Shown piece after piece: positions 44,795 to 55,021 of a stretch of DNA of 64,000 nucleotides (its first letter is position 1; every line of letters starts with the position of its first letter). Source of the DNA: Zymoseptoria tritici IPO323 (lineage: Eukaryota > Ascomycota > Dothideomycetes > Mycosphaerellales > Mycosphaerellaceae); the NCBI RefSeq assembly GCF_000219625.1, contig NC_018218.1, positions 3,596,001-3,660,000 of the forward strand, read 5' to 3'. A program made the translations under genes and the position numbers. Under the pieces are notes generated by a model. It was given only the letters and a program-made list of their open reading frames with translations, made no database searches and was not told where the DNA came from.

Positions 44795-46628
44795 GTGGAG
44801 GGGTATGCAACGAGGGTCAAGAGAAGGAACAAGGACGAACGGCTGCTGCCGTGGTGTGCGGTCACATGTGAAGAGCATGTCCGCACGTGCGTGTGATAGG
44901 GAGGAATGTGATCTGCGTGTGAAGATACCCCTGTTTTTCCAAGGTCAAAGGCTGATCAGTGTGCGTTCTGTAGTCTAATCATTAACTAATATCTCTGAGC
45001 ATCTCTGAGCATCTTCTGGATCCGAAGGCACATCGTCCTGCGTGGATCGTGAGCCGGGCCGGCGAGCGATATGATGTGTGCTGACCGGGTCACACGCTCA
45101 ACGCTGACACCAGATCGGCGAAGATTGTGGATGGCTGCATCTGTGTTCAAGATCTTCACGCAACGCAGGTCTACTGCTGAGACTCGATCAAAGGTGGAAG
45201 ATGGAAGCAACTCACGTCGGGGAGCAGGCGAGCAAGCACCCATGTACGCGGCGTGGACATCCCTGCGCTGGTTGTCCGGCAACCACGCACTACCTCCCGG
45301 ATCTCGTGCAATACATTTTGGTAGCCGTGAATTCCTCTTTGCTGTGAAAGTGTATTTGTCCAGCCCACCAAGGGAGATCGGAGCTCATGGAGCATCGGAC
45401 GCGAAAGGTCGAGATGAGGGATGGACACTGGCGTCAAGAGGTTGACGGCGTGATCACGGAGATTCCCTGCGCCAGAGAGAAACCTTCTCCATGTCTTCTT
45501 CTTGTGGATCCATCACATCAAGGCAATTCTCATAGAACTCGACTCCAGCCGCCTTCCATTAAGAGGATCCTCTTGGAAGCAACCACCCATACCCGACCGG
45601 CGAGGAAGAATTAGCCATTGCAGAGACGCCAGAATCGGATTGCTAGAGGCGAATGCTGACGTGGGTGCTTGGCGTCTGAAAATTGATGGATATTGGATAT
45701 GGACATCGGGCCCTCACTGCACAGACTGACCAGAACAAGCATCGCAAATGAAATACAGTATCAGCTCTAGACAGGGTGTCGTCAAAGGATTTTCCATGGC
45801 GCTAGGGGTCTCACATTTTGGCGCTTCGGAAGTTCCGGTGGTACGATCAGGCCAGAATCAGGTCATCATCGGTGCAACCTTTGTCTGGCACAAGTGGCAC
45901 GATACTACGACCCAGCGTGATACCATCGAATCATGCCCAATATCGGAGGATACAACAACGCGGGCTTCGGCAGCTTGCGTCGATTGCTGTGTGCACGGTC
46001 TGAGTAAGGAGTACTGCCAACCATCGACGACTGGAACAATGTCCTTTTATATCAACAGACACATCTCCGAGCTCGAACCAGCTCTGGATAGTTGCTAGCG
46101 CATCCAACGCCGGTCCACTTTGCTTACACGGCCTCTGAGACAAAAATTAAGAAGTAATTCATGCCCCCTAGATTGTATGCCGACATCCCAGAGCGGTCAG
46201 CCAATGCAAGTTTGACAAAGCATCAGGTCACGTCCGAAGAGGACAGCAACATGGAGTTCGGCACATCTCCGTACGGAACACGAGTTCTACTTCCTTCCAA
46301 GCAGGCCTCGTCCAATTTCACGTTGGCCTCTTTCAACGCGCTGGTCTCCTTCATCCTGCGTGGCAGTATCGAGCCACCGTTCGGCACGGGAGCTTTGCAC
46401 TGGAATGATATAAGTAGCCGCTGGTCTTGCTCAGTTTTCGTCGACTCTTTACATCAAATTTGATAACGAGCGGTGGGAGTTGGCCTCGGCCCTGAGCTAA
46501 GTTTTAATGATGGCTGCTGTACAACTCTCTTCGAATCAGGCGCAGAACCTCCTCAGTTCCCGCAGAGAGCTTTGACAGCAGAGGCTGCACCGAGCATTCC
46601 TCCCCGACCATGGCGAATCTGATCAGAT
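44795..46628. other. Gene-poor stretch, no supported gene
   Basis: 1.8 kb at the start of the accessory-looking region. Short frames (45071-45445, 45748-46098 and 46161-46463, all plus) are open but have no secretion signal or motif. The one at 45748 contains a cluster of cysteines (CVDCCVHGLSKEYC) and would merit transcript evidence. Confidence 0.4.
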
Positions 46629-47122
46629 CTAGCAAGCACTGCCATGTTTCGCATTCTCACAGCCGCAGTCTGCGGTACCTACGAGAAGAAAGGTCAGCAG
46701 GGCCTCTCTCAATCCTTGGGAAGACTTACCATCGCTGAAGATTGCACAGCGAGCGTCTGGCGCGATGCAATGCTGGTTCTAGAAGCAGTTGGATTAGGAC
46801 GAGCAATGTAGCGGAGGAATCCTTACCTACCGGACGACACTGGTAGTACTTCGGTTGATAGCTCTGATCTTGCAAGTCGAGGCAGCAGCCTTGGTTCTCT
46901 CCGAAATCTCCACAGTGGCGGGCCGTCACATACTCGCGAGCGTTGATGGCCTCCTGGCGAGCAGACTGGTGGGCACCGTAAGGGAAAAGGTCATCTTTGT
47001 AGATGCATTTCTAAAGCACGGTCCATTAGCATACAGCACCAAAGAGAGAACTCGGCGGCTTATCTTACGTATGTAGCGTAAGAGCTGCCGATCCACAGAG
47101 CGAAGTTGAGAGCACCACGCAT
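46629..47122 (-). CDS. Small secreted Cys-rich protein
   Basis: Four exons: 47122-47069, 47010-46831, 46778-46730 and 46678-46629; all junctions have GT-AG and all phases close on 110 residues. It starts MRGALNFALWIGSSYATY, a short signal peptide, and the mature part has ten cysteines: KCIYKDD, TARHCGDF, NQGCCLDL, YYQCRPNQHC, DARCAIF, ADCGCEN and a C-terminal Cys. Cysteines are paired along the chain as in disulphide-knotted fungal secreted proteins. The longer minus-strand frames across this locus run through introns and are shadows. No family recognised. Size, secretion and ten cysteines make it an effector-type candidate; function unknown. Neighbouring genes of the same style lie at 48229, 54356 and 56365. 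Confidence 0.82.
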
Positions 47123-48228
47123 TTTGAAGACCGGGAGGGCTGGATAGATGGGACGTTGTGCTGTCGAGTGTTGGTGGAAAGGAAGTCGCGCGAGACTTGA
47201 CGAAGTAGTCACGAAGTACGGAGGCGCCGTAAAGTTCAGCGTTGAAGAAGAAAGGTGGTGAGACGTTGTTGGTCGGGTAACATTGACGCCTCTTGAAGGG
47301 ACGCAAAGACCGAAGGAGGCTGGCACAATGAGGTTCCGAAGAGGACAACTCAATTCGTTCATGGAGGGTACGCGGAAGTGTCTCCTCAGCTACCTTATAT
47401 GCACGGCCATCGCTGGACTTCCTGTCTCTCTTCGATTGCCCTGCGTGGGATGCCTTTTCCCTTAATGGCCTATGTTTGCGCTCCATTGGACATCAAGAAG
47501 TAAGACGGGCCTGATTGCCCTTGTTCTGTACGCTGTTGCGCTCTCTGAAGCCAGGGTGGCCCAGTGGACCCTCGAATTGTCCACGGCTATCCAAAGACGA
47601 CATCGGCAGGCATCGACCATCATCGCGAGCTCACATTGGCCCGGAAATGTCGGTGTACTGATCAGGAGTTTTTGCTTTGGTGACGGCACCGGGTCTCGAG
47701 GACTCCGGCCTGAGCTTATCCCTTGGAATTGAGGAGTAAGTTATCACCTCACAGCTCTACCTTGTCGTATCAGGCAGGAGACCTCGTCGACAGGGTCGTG
47801 GTCCAGCGTGGGATTTGCGGCAGTAGTTTTTCCCCTCCGTGAACTTCAGCGAGCGACCAGGCAGTGCGGCGAAGCGAGGCAGTCGAGGTTATATGAGATG
47901 ATGATGTGATCAGATTGAGATGTCTTCGAATTTGAGATGATCGATCGAGTCCACATCGGGTGACATCAGTGCCGATCATTAATCGCTTGCACATCTTATC
48001 AACCCTAAGGGAACCACGGCTTCACATTCAATTTGTTCAATTTGAACTTCGCTATGCATATGGATTGTGACAGTTGCGTTGTTCTACGACGTCTCTGAAT
48101 TGATATGAGTACGTTGATGCAAACAAGTCGTATCGAGGGCGAGCAAACAGATCCTGTCACAGAGTGCAATCCTTGAGCATATTTTCGATGCAAATGCCAA
48201 CAAATCATGCCCACGTGTTTGTCTTCTA
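47123..48228. other. Intergenic, no supported gene
   Basis: 1.1 kb between two secreted-protein genes. A plus-strand frame at 47472-47732 begins with a hydrophobic stretch (TGLIALVLYAVALSEA) that resembles a signal peptide, but no exon continuation or cysteines follow. Not called. Confidence 0.4.
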
Positions 48229-48798
48229 TTAGTTGGGGTTGCAGTCGGAACCCCAGCAATTTGGAGGACCATAGGCGCCATATAGTCTGCAGTACCGCAC
48301 AAAAGTGGGCTGATCGATGCAGCCTGGTTTTTTCGTATTAGCTGCATTTGCCTTCTGCCGCCCGCGCGGCCAAGGGTGAGAACGTACTGTTGTCGGTGCA
48401 AAGCTCCGTGGTATCGTCCTGAGTGTAGGGGGGGAAGTGTTCGGTAAATGCTTCCCCTCCCCATTTTTTGCAGGCTGTAGAAGGATGTCAGTAAAGGTAC
48501 GGTTGAGGAAAGCCAAATAACGAGTCCACAGACGGGGCGATCGTGAACGCCGCGCTTTTGGCTTTGATTCAGAGGGTCGCAAGGTGATACCTTACCTGCT
48601 TCGGTCGCATCATTGTTGGCATGGAGAGGTCCAGCGTTGGGAGACTGGGGTCCTTTCTGGCAGACGCAATGTGTGCGAGATTGCGCAGAAACGAAGGCCG
48701 GACCGACGGCGGCCGCAGCAAGGACGGCAAAAAGGCCCTGATGTGGGTTAGTCGGAGGCAATAGAAGAGTGCAAGAGGGACCTGTGCCCTACCTTCAT
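48229..48798 (-). CDS. Small secreted Cys-rich protein with 6-base first exon
   Basis: Four exons: 48798-48793 (ATGAAG only), 48737-48596, 48474-48388 and 48323-48229; phases close on 109 residues. The tiny first exon supplies MK, and exon 2 supplies the hydrophobic core GLFAVLAAAAVGPAFVSAQ, together a clear signal peptide. The mature chain has eight cysteines, two close together at the start (HCVCQKG), one in CKKWGGEAF, one in ELCTDN, and four near the end (SCIDQP, RYCRLYG, NCWGSDC). An ORF-based reading would miss both the start and the last two exons. No family recognised. Architecture matches the other secreted candidates nearby but the cysteine spacing differs, so common descent is not evident. 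Effector-like by size and cysteines only. Confidence 0.82.
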
Positions 48799-50625
48799 TG
48801 TAGTACTGGGAGCGTGGACTCAAGTGGCTTGAAGGAGAGCCGGTCGTATGGGTGTCGATGGAGGGAGAAGAGAGGGCAAAGGCCGCAATATATCTACAGT
48901 GGACAATGTGCGCGTGGGAATAAGTGCCGCATCATCGGAACAACAGCGACTAACGAACAACAGGTTACAGCAGTATGTTCGTTCGAAGCTAGGTTAGTAG
49001 GTAGTGTTTGGGCCGATGTGACTTCCTCAGGCCATGCGGGTTCCTGTGCAAGGGCTTGGCCAGCCTGAGCCTTGCGATTCCTGGCCCTTACGGAGAAATG
49101 TCGTCCGCCTTCCACATTTGCCGACGCACGTCTTACGACGGCGAGAGAGGTTTGTAAAAGCATGTCCTCGCTATGTGGCGGCTTGCTTCATTACCATGCT
49201 GCGCAGTGCTGCTGCGGAAGCGTCCGCACAGTAAAGGTTGGAGTATCATCTAAAATGTCGAGGCAGTCCGCAGCGGTCCTTGTGAATCCAGGAACCAGGG
49301 AGGTCACATCGAACCAGCCACAACCTGACTTGGACCGGATGTAGTTCTCGTATTCGCTGCCCGATCCCGGCACTAATCCCTGTATGCGCGATTTTCACCA
49401 CTCTCATACTGCACTGTAGTCGAAAGTTTAGGCTTGCGAGCACGTGGGCGTGGACGTGGGGGACCTGGATCGATGCTTCGGGCCAGCAATGCCGAATTCT
49501 CCAGTTCACATTGGCTTGGGAATGCTTCCTAGGGCGGGACTTGCTTGTTCCTTTCGATCCAGAGGATGTTTTCGATAGCGTCCGGAGCCGATTTACCCTC
49601 AGTCGAGATCAACGTTGAAGATGGAACGGATGCGCGAACGAAGTAGCTTCGACTGCACGCAGAAGGTGTCTTATAGGGATCTGCTTCCCGATGCGACTCC
49701 TGGTGATTATATCGTTCAGATAGACTGTCGCCATGGCACTGGAAACATGCAGACCGTGCAGCTGATGGAGACCGCATCGGTGCGATCATTCCGGCGGGAT
49801 TTGACCTCTCCGTGGTCGCATGTATCCATAGTCGACATTCGAAATGTGTCGCTCCTGCTTGCGTTCACTCCCATAAATCCATGGGTCAAGAGTGAGGAAC
49901 CAGACCAGCTTTCGACCATGTCCAGATCTCGGCTTCCCAGACGTTTTGCAAATACCACATGACCCATGATGAAGCCGTAGAAGCATATCGAAGACGATTG
50001 TCGCGAAACCAGCATGCCAGGACTCTTGTCCTGCTTTCACGTGGAGGAGAGGTCCTTCAGCTCCGGCGGTCTGGACCGTGATCGAATTGACCGGACGGGG
50101 AGCTGGTGATCCTGAGCCCTCAGACGTGAGACCACAAGAACATGCTGTGGCTCAGACCCAGAATCTGTGTATTACAACAAGAGATATATCTCACGCAGCC
50201 AGTTCGGACACGATGCCGGCCGTGGGCGGCGTGGACTGCGAGGAAGATCACCCCACTTCGTCCAACGATGGGTGCCAAGTGAGCGCTTTCTCCAGACTTC
50301 ACTTGTCACTGAGATGCGAGAGGCTTTACTCCTTTCCCCATAGCATCCTGTTTCGTATGACGCCTCCTGTGTGAGGAGCTGCGTATCCGGTCATGCGCTG
50401 AATGCCTAGAAAGCTCGAGCAGTTCATCTGTGCACGCCCGAGGAGCAAACGTTCCGTTGGTATCATGCGGGTCCGGCAAGAGAGGCAGGCGTCAGCATAT
50501 ATGTCGGCCGCGTCTGCCTTCCATTGCGCGACTTCACCACGGAACATCAGAGAAGAGCTGACGCGGATCAACGTGATTCCCTGTTCAAACCTTTCGTCCT
50601 CACGACGACTCACACCACACTCGCG
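48799..50625. other. Gene-poor stretch, no supported gene
   Basis: 1.8 kb between the secreted-protein gene (minus) and the bHLH gene (plus). A plus frame at 49615-49962 reads as moderately protein-like (PDATPGDYIVQIDCRHG) but has no motif or splice support. The last 100 bases are a CA/CT-rich leader of the bHLH gene. Confidence 0.4.
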
Positions 50626-51372
50626 ATGACCCAACCACTTTCATCCACCTATGAAATGGCCAGCAACTACTTCCCGCCTATGCAGTACCTCTCTGGCAAT
50701 GCTCCGAGCGACTACATCTCGAGTCTCGACTCCATCTGTCCTGTCATCTCGATGTCTTCCACCACCAACAACAATCCTAACTTGCGCTTCTACCGCACCG
50801 ACTCTTACGACGGAACCGCCGAGAGAAGGAGCTCGGACTCGGAGGACTCCCTCGGTGGCAACAACAACGACTTCGCCGATACCAGCGTCCACTTTCCGTC
50901 AACCATCAGCACTTTTTCGACATCCCCTTCCCACCACGGCCTATCGATTTCACCACCACCAAAGTCCCCACTCCGCCCTCCGAGCCGTCCTTATCGCCGC
51001 GTTCCACACGCCGCAGTTGAGCGTCGCTACCGCGACAATCTCAACACCTCAATCTCGACTCTCCGGCTCACTCTCCCCTCTCTCAAAGACGCCTGCAACA
51101 CCACCGTCGGTCCTTCCGATCACGAGGACGCCGCGCTCGCCTCTCGTGGACCTTCCAAAGCCGTCATCATTAGCACCGCGACGGCTTACATCAAGGAACT
51201 GCAGAGGGAGCAGCGGAAGGCGGAGAGTCAGATTGAACAGTTGAAGGAACAGATGGCGGACTTGCAGAATTTGCTTCAGTGTAACCATCGTAGTGTTTTA
51301 CAGCTTTTACAGCGGGTTGGCGACGGGTACGGAGGAGTTCAAGCAGAGAATCTCAGTTCGGCTTGTACCTAG
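50626..51372 (+). CDS. bHLH transcription factor, SREBP-type basic region
   Basis: Single exon, 248 residues from ATG 50626; an in-frame ATG at 50656 is an alternative. A Ser/Thr/Asn-rich N-terminus precedes the bHLH at about 126-205. The basic region PHAAVERRYRDNLNTSI has Tyr where most bHLH proteins have Arg; by family knowledge this Arg-to-Tyr change marks SREBP-type proteins that bind both E-box and sterol-element sites. Helix 2 is GPSKAVIISTATAYIKELQR, and a coiled-coil leucine-zipper-like segment (ESQIEQLKEQMADLQNLLQ) follows. The loop is long, about 35 residues, with an inserted acidic piece. Unlike true SREBP there are no membrane segments, so this is a soluble relative. It sits in the secreted-protein island; regulation of neighbours is speculation. 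Confidence 0.88.
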   Translation: MTQPLSSTYEMASNYFPPMQYLSGNAPSDYISSLDSICPVISMSSTTNNNPNLRFYRTDSYDGTAERRSSDSEDSLGGNNNDFADTSVHFPSTISTFSTSPSHHGLSISPPPKSPLRPPSRPYRRVPHAAVERRYRDNLNTSISTLRLTLPSLKDACNTTVGPSDHEDAALASRGPSKAVIISTATAYIKELQREQRKAESQIEQLKEQMADLQNLLQCNHRSVLQLLQRVGDGYGGVQAENLSSACT

Positions 51373-52206
51373 GCAATATTGCCAGCGCAATATACGACAA
51401 TGCTGTCTGATGTCGAGTGCATTCCCTCCAGCTCTCAACGTGTTGAGATTGAAAAAGGCATTTCTGAGCATGACATGTCCGCTGGTAGGATTCCGGCAGA
51501 ATGACGTGGGCTGTAGAGCTCGAAGATCGGGTATGGATCGAGGCATCGCAAAAGCTGCAGAGACGAGAAGCGATCCATTGAGCTGGACCCGAAGACGGGT
51601 CTAGAACCTCTGCAAACACTGCCTGCCAAGGCCACTACAAAAGCACACGGCCACTACTCGTACCCGGCATTGTTCTCTATTTCGAGCAAACCACAATGCA
51701 GGGGTAGAGTGACATACTCCATATCACTCATCGGCCCGCCGGCCGTGACTGGTGACTTGTGCTGTGCCATGAGCTTCTGCGGAGAGACAAGTCCGCCGAT
51801 CCTGCTTGGTACGACGGTTCGTACCACTCAACGGAGACGTCAGGTCGTGCATTCGTCCACGGCGTACTGGGACCCAGCTTGATTGCTGTCTTCACACCGA
51901 CCACTCGCCGGAGTTTGCGCCGGTGGTGTGGTCGCACGAGCGCGAGACCATGGCAAACGCAGTCCATCGATCGACGAGCCATCAGCTGTGCCTGCGCCCT
52001 TTACAGGATCCGGATCCTTGGCCTACACAATTGGCAAGATCGCTAGAGGCCCTATCGAGCGTTCTCTACATGCATCTACCGCTTTAGAAAACCCAAGGCT
52101 AAACGCTCCTCCAAAGTCTTGTGAGGTCTTTTCCGAGTCTCGTGAGGGCCCCTTGGGAGATCTCAGCAAGCCGAAACGATCCCACGATATTGAACGCCTG
52201 CGATAG
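51373..52206. other. Intergenic; 5' end of the peroxidase gene expected here but not found
   Basis: A signal-peptide exon for the peroxidase should lie in or near this stretch. I searched the three plus frames by eye and found no hydrophobic start with a matching donor. Other open frames (51759-52206) are unrecognised. Confidence 0.4.
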
Positions 52207-53374
52207 CGCGAGGTCATCATCAAGAAATACGAGCCGTCACTCCGCTGTACAACACCCGCTTGATCGGCAACTTGGTCAATGGGGCGACGACACCCGTCGG
52301 CAAGAGCGTCTCGAACATTCTCTTGGGGAACGAAAAGGCCGAGTCCGAACCCAATGGCTATCGTGCGCCGGGTCCATTAAACTCGAAGAGATGCCGAGCT
52401 GATACATGTAAGGTATTCCCACGAGCCGGAAGGTACGAAGGCCAATTCTAACCACGCAGATCGCAGGCTGCGTTTGGTCTCACATATCTAACGCAATGAC
52501 CTCTGCGTTTACAGGCAGCAGGAGACAGTCACTTACAGTGTAACAACGTCGCCCGCGCCGCGATACGTCTCGATTTCCACGATGCCGGACCGTGGTCGAG
52601 CGAGCTGGCGGCTCAAGGACAAGACTTCGGCGGTGCAGACGGCAGCATCGTGCTTTCCGGCTCCGAGATTGGACGAAAGGAGGATCGCGGCCTGGAGCGG
52701 ATGCCAGCGCAGATGAAACAGTGGCAGAGGACTTTCAACGTATCGATGGCGGATCTGATCCAGTTCGGCGCCATCCATGCCGTCGTGACTTGTCCTCTGG
52801 GATCGCGTATCCGATTCTTCGCGGGGCGCAAAGACTCCCGAGTACCAGCGGTCGAAGGACTTCTGCCTTCGGTGACTGCACCTGCCGATGAGCTCATCAG
52901 CCTGTTCCGTGCCAAGACGATCGAGCCTCATGAGTTGGCAGCACTTCTGGGTGCTCACTCGACAAGTATCCAGAGGTTTGTGGATCCCGCGCTGGCAGGT
53001 CGTCCGCAGGATAGCACGCCGATGATCTGGGACGTCAAATACTACAACGAGACGATCCAGGAAAGGCCGAGAAGGATTTTTAGATTGCAGACCGATGTTG
53101 CTCTCGCTGCAAATCCTTCGATGAAGGATGAGTGGATGGATTTTATCGATCCCGTCGACGGGCAGGACCACTGGAACTCGGGTGAGTCGGCCTGATACGC
53201 CAAACCACAGATCTTGCTCCTTCTCCCGTCTACGAGCCTTGCTAACGGTCTACTGCAGACTACGCAACCGCTTACACTCGCTTGAGCTTGCTTGGAGTCA
53301 ACAATATCAATCAGATGACGGAGTGTTCTCAAGTACTGCCTGCTGAAACCAGAAGGAGGCCTCGGTTCGCCTGA
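52207..53374 (+). CDS. Secreted class II-like haem peroxidase, 5' incomplete and probably frameshifted
   Basis: Reads as exons about 52207-52407, 52467-53181 and 53259-53374. Seen: NGYRAPGPLNSKRCRADTCC then VWSHISNAMTSAFTGS, the distal haem helix AIRLDFHDAGPW with catalytic Arg and His, GADGSIVLSGSEI, and the proximal ligand ALLGAHSTSI; the C-terminus has AYTRLSLLGVNNINQMTEC. Haem residues are all intact. Family knowledge: fungal class II peroxidases are secreted and oxidise aromatic substrates using H2O2. Two problems: no signal-peptide exon was found upstream, and ten extra bases at 52529-52538 (TCACTTACAG) shift the frame inside a conserved block. Skipping exon material by splicing TGTAAG|GTATTC to 52539 would restore a frame but lose about 20 conserved residues. 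It may be a recent pseudogene, a sequencing error, or an altered protein. Confidence 0.75.
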
Positions 53375-53895
53375 CGAGCATCGACCTTCTGATGGTCAGG
53401 CAAGCCTTTCTGGGGCTCAGATATGGTAGAAGCGTGGGAGAAAGATGGACGGAGGCTGTTGGGCAAAGCAGGAAGCTGTATGCATTGTTACTCGTTGTAC
53501 AGAGGAGAATTGCGGTACGAAGTCATTGCTTACGTCGTCGGCACGGTCGGCTCTGGCTGACATTGTTCACCTAGATCTGAGGCTGTACTTGCTGCTTGTA
53601 CTCTCTCTCTCTCTTGTTTTCATCACTATGCTGGTCTTCTCCACGTCATCTGCTCGACTGTTCAATCTCTGTCGAGCGTAACGGGTGGAAATCCTGACAC
53701 CTCTTTGCCTTTCCTGGATACTGTCCTTTCCCACAGAACCAGGCCTGGCTCTGCTACTCGACATGACCAGGAACATGGCCGAAACCCAACAGATCAGTTT
53801 TGAGCGTGGCGTCTGATTAGCAACGAGCGAGAAACGCCGGCGAGGGCGAAATCCGGCGTATGGGTCTTCCTTCGCACATGCCGCTCGAACAGATG
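53375..53895. other. Intergenic with short CT repeat
   Basis: The 3' flank of the peroxidase gene. A (CT)n tract lies near 53602-53616. No gene seen. Confidence 0.45.
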
Positions 53896-54343
53896 ATCCT
53901 GGCGGTGCTCTACACCAATCACGATCGGAGATCTATTAGGAGACGAAGCACTCGATGAAAGCTGGGAGTCATGTCAAAGCCAGAGGGTGTTTTGTTCAAA
54001 TCATGACAAGTATGATGGATGGCAAGTACTACGCACACTCTGTAGGCGGCTTGTTTGCCCTCATTGTTTCGAAGCTGGCCTCGCGTGCGATATCATGAAC
54101 GAGAAGAATATGCGAAGACATCGAGACATGGTTTTACACATGAGAGTATGCCAATTGGAGACGAAGACCTTCATTGACTTCCTGGGTTGTGAACCCAGCT
54201 CGAAGCGATATCTTGAATGGCTTGATATGTACAAGATGGCTTCTGGGGCCCACATCCAAGCCAGCGATGAACGTGCAGCCGAGATGTCCTTCCACGCATC
54301 GCTTTCAGACTCGAAATCGTCTCGCACCGTTCGCAGATGAGGA
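53896..54343 (+). CDS. Tentative hypothetical protein, Cys/His-rich
   Basis: A plus-strand frame is open from about 53898 to the TGA near 54340, roughly 145 codons, without an early ATG, so a 5' exon would be needed. The readable part has VCPHCFEAGLACDIMNEKNM then RRHRDMVLHMRVC, a Cys-x2-Cys...His-x3-His-like arrangement that may bind zinc, and an alpha-helical tail. Codon choice looks natural and the opposite strand is less protein-like. It ends 15 or so bases before the stop of the convergent secreted-protein gene. Unrecognised; could be a relic. Confidence 0.3.
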
Positions 54344-54355
54344 CTGCCGGATCAC

Positions 54356-55021
54356 TCATCGTCGCCCGGGGGGGTTGGGTGCGCCTACTACACACTGGGT
54401 GTCCGTTTCGTCGCCTTGAGTACTAAAGCAGAAGGGTGCAAAAGTCAGCAGCGGTTCGGACACAAACGATACAAGGACAGATTCGGGTGTCTTACGAGCA
54501 GGCCTGGTCATAACCGGACGCGCAGAAGCCGTAGATCCGTTCCGCGATGAGGGCACGGTCCGTGTAGTCGTTGTCCAAGATGCACTTGATGTCAATGTCA
54601 GTGTCCGTGATGGCTTTCCAGGAGAGGCCGTGGGATACACACGTTGCTCGCGGTGTCGGGATCGTTGGGGTACATGATGCCTTTGATGAAGTCACAGGCT
54701 GCAGTGGTGTTTGCCATGTTCACGCTGTGCTGGTAGACAGAAGTGTCCACGTCAGCTACAGTCCAAACAATGAGGACTTGATGCAGAGCAAGATCTGCGG
54801 ACTCACCTGGTCCGCATCCTCGTAGCAGACAAAATTGACGATACCCTTCACGCCCCGGATTGGCCTGCCGAAGACTCCTTGACTGGTCTCGGCTGAGACC
54901 GATCTGCGTCGTAAGAACGTTAGCTGCTGTTGCGGCAATGGAGCGAGGTCTGCAGGTGTGCGTACCCGAGCAACAGCATGGTAGCCACGAAGGCGGATGA
55001 GAAAGTCATAAACGATGGCAT
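54356..55021 (-). CDS. Small secreted Cys-containing protein, probably frameshifted by 2 bp
   Basis: Exons 55021-54966, 54903-54807, 54729-54496 and 54422-54356. Signal peptide MPSFMTFSSAFVATMLLLGS followed by VSAET is unmistakable. The first three junctions close (FGRPIRGVKGIVNFVCYEDA then DQ|HSVNMANTTAACDFIKG). Within exon 3 the frame must change by two bases at a short AC run, 54637-54642: upstream reads PNDPDTASNV, downstream VSHGLSWKAITDTDIDIKC. Exon 3 is 234 bases where the flanking phases need 236 (or 233), in line with loss of one dinucleotide. The fourth exon adds TQGDETDTQCVVG. Intact alleles may exist. An alternative acceptor inside exon 3 could bypass the problem but is weak. About seven cysteines; family unknown; effector-like only by style. 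Confidence 0.68.

Noticed and set aside
46926..47486. 186-codon minus-strand frame over the secreted-protein gene at 46629.
   Set aside because: It reads through introns in another frame; the four-exon model has a signal peptide and closing phases.
47472..47732. Plus-strand frame with a hydrophobic start resembling a signal peptide.
   Set aside because: No cysteines, no conserved continuation, no splice signals; hydrophobic start alone is weak.
52533..53171. 212-codon minus-strand frame opposite the peroxidase.
   Set aside because: The plus strand carries clear peroxidase motifs; the minus frame has none.
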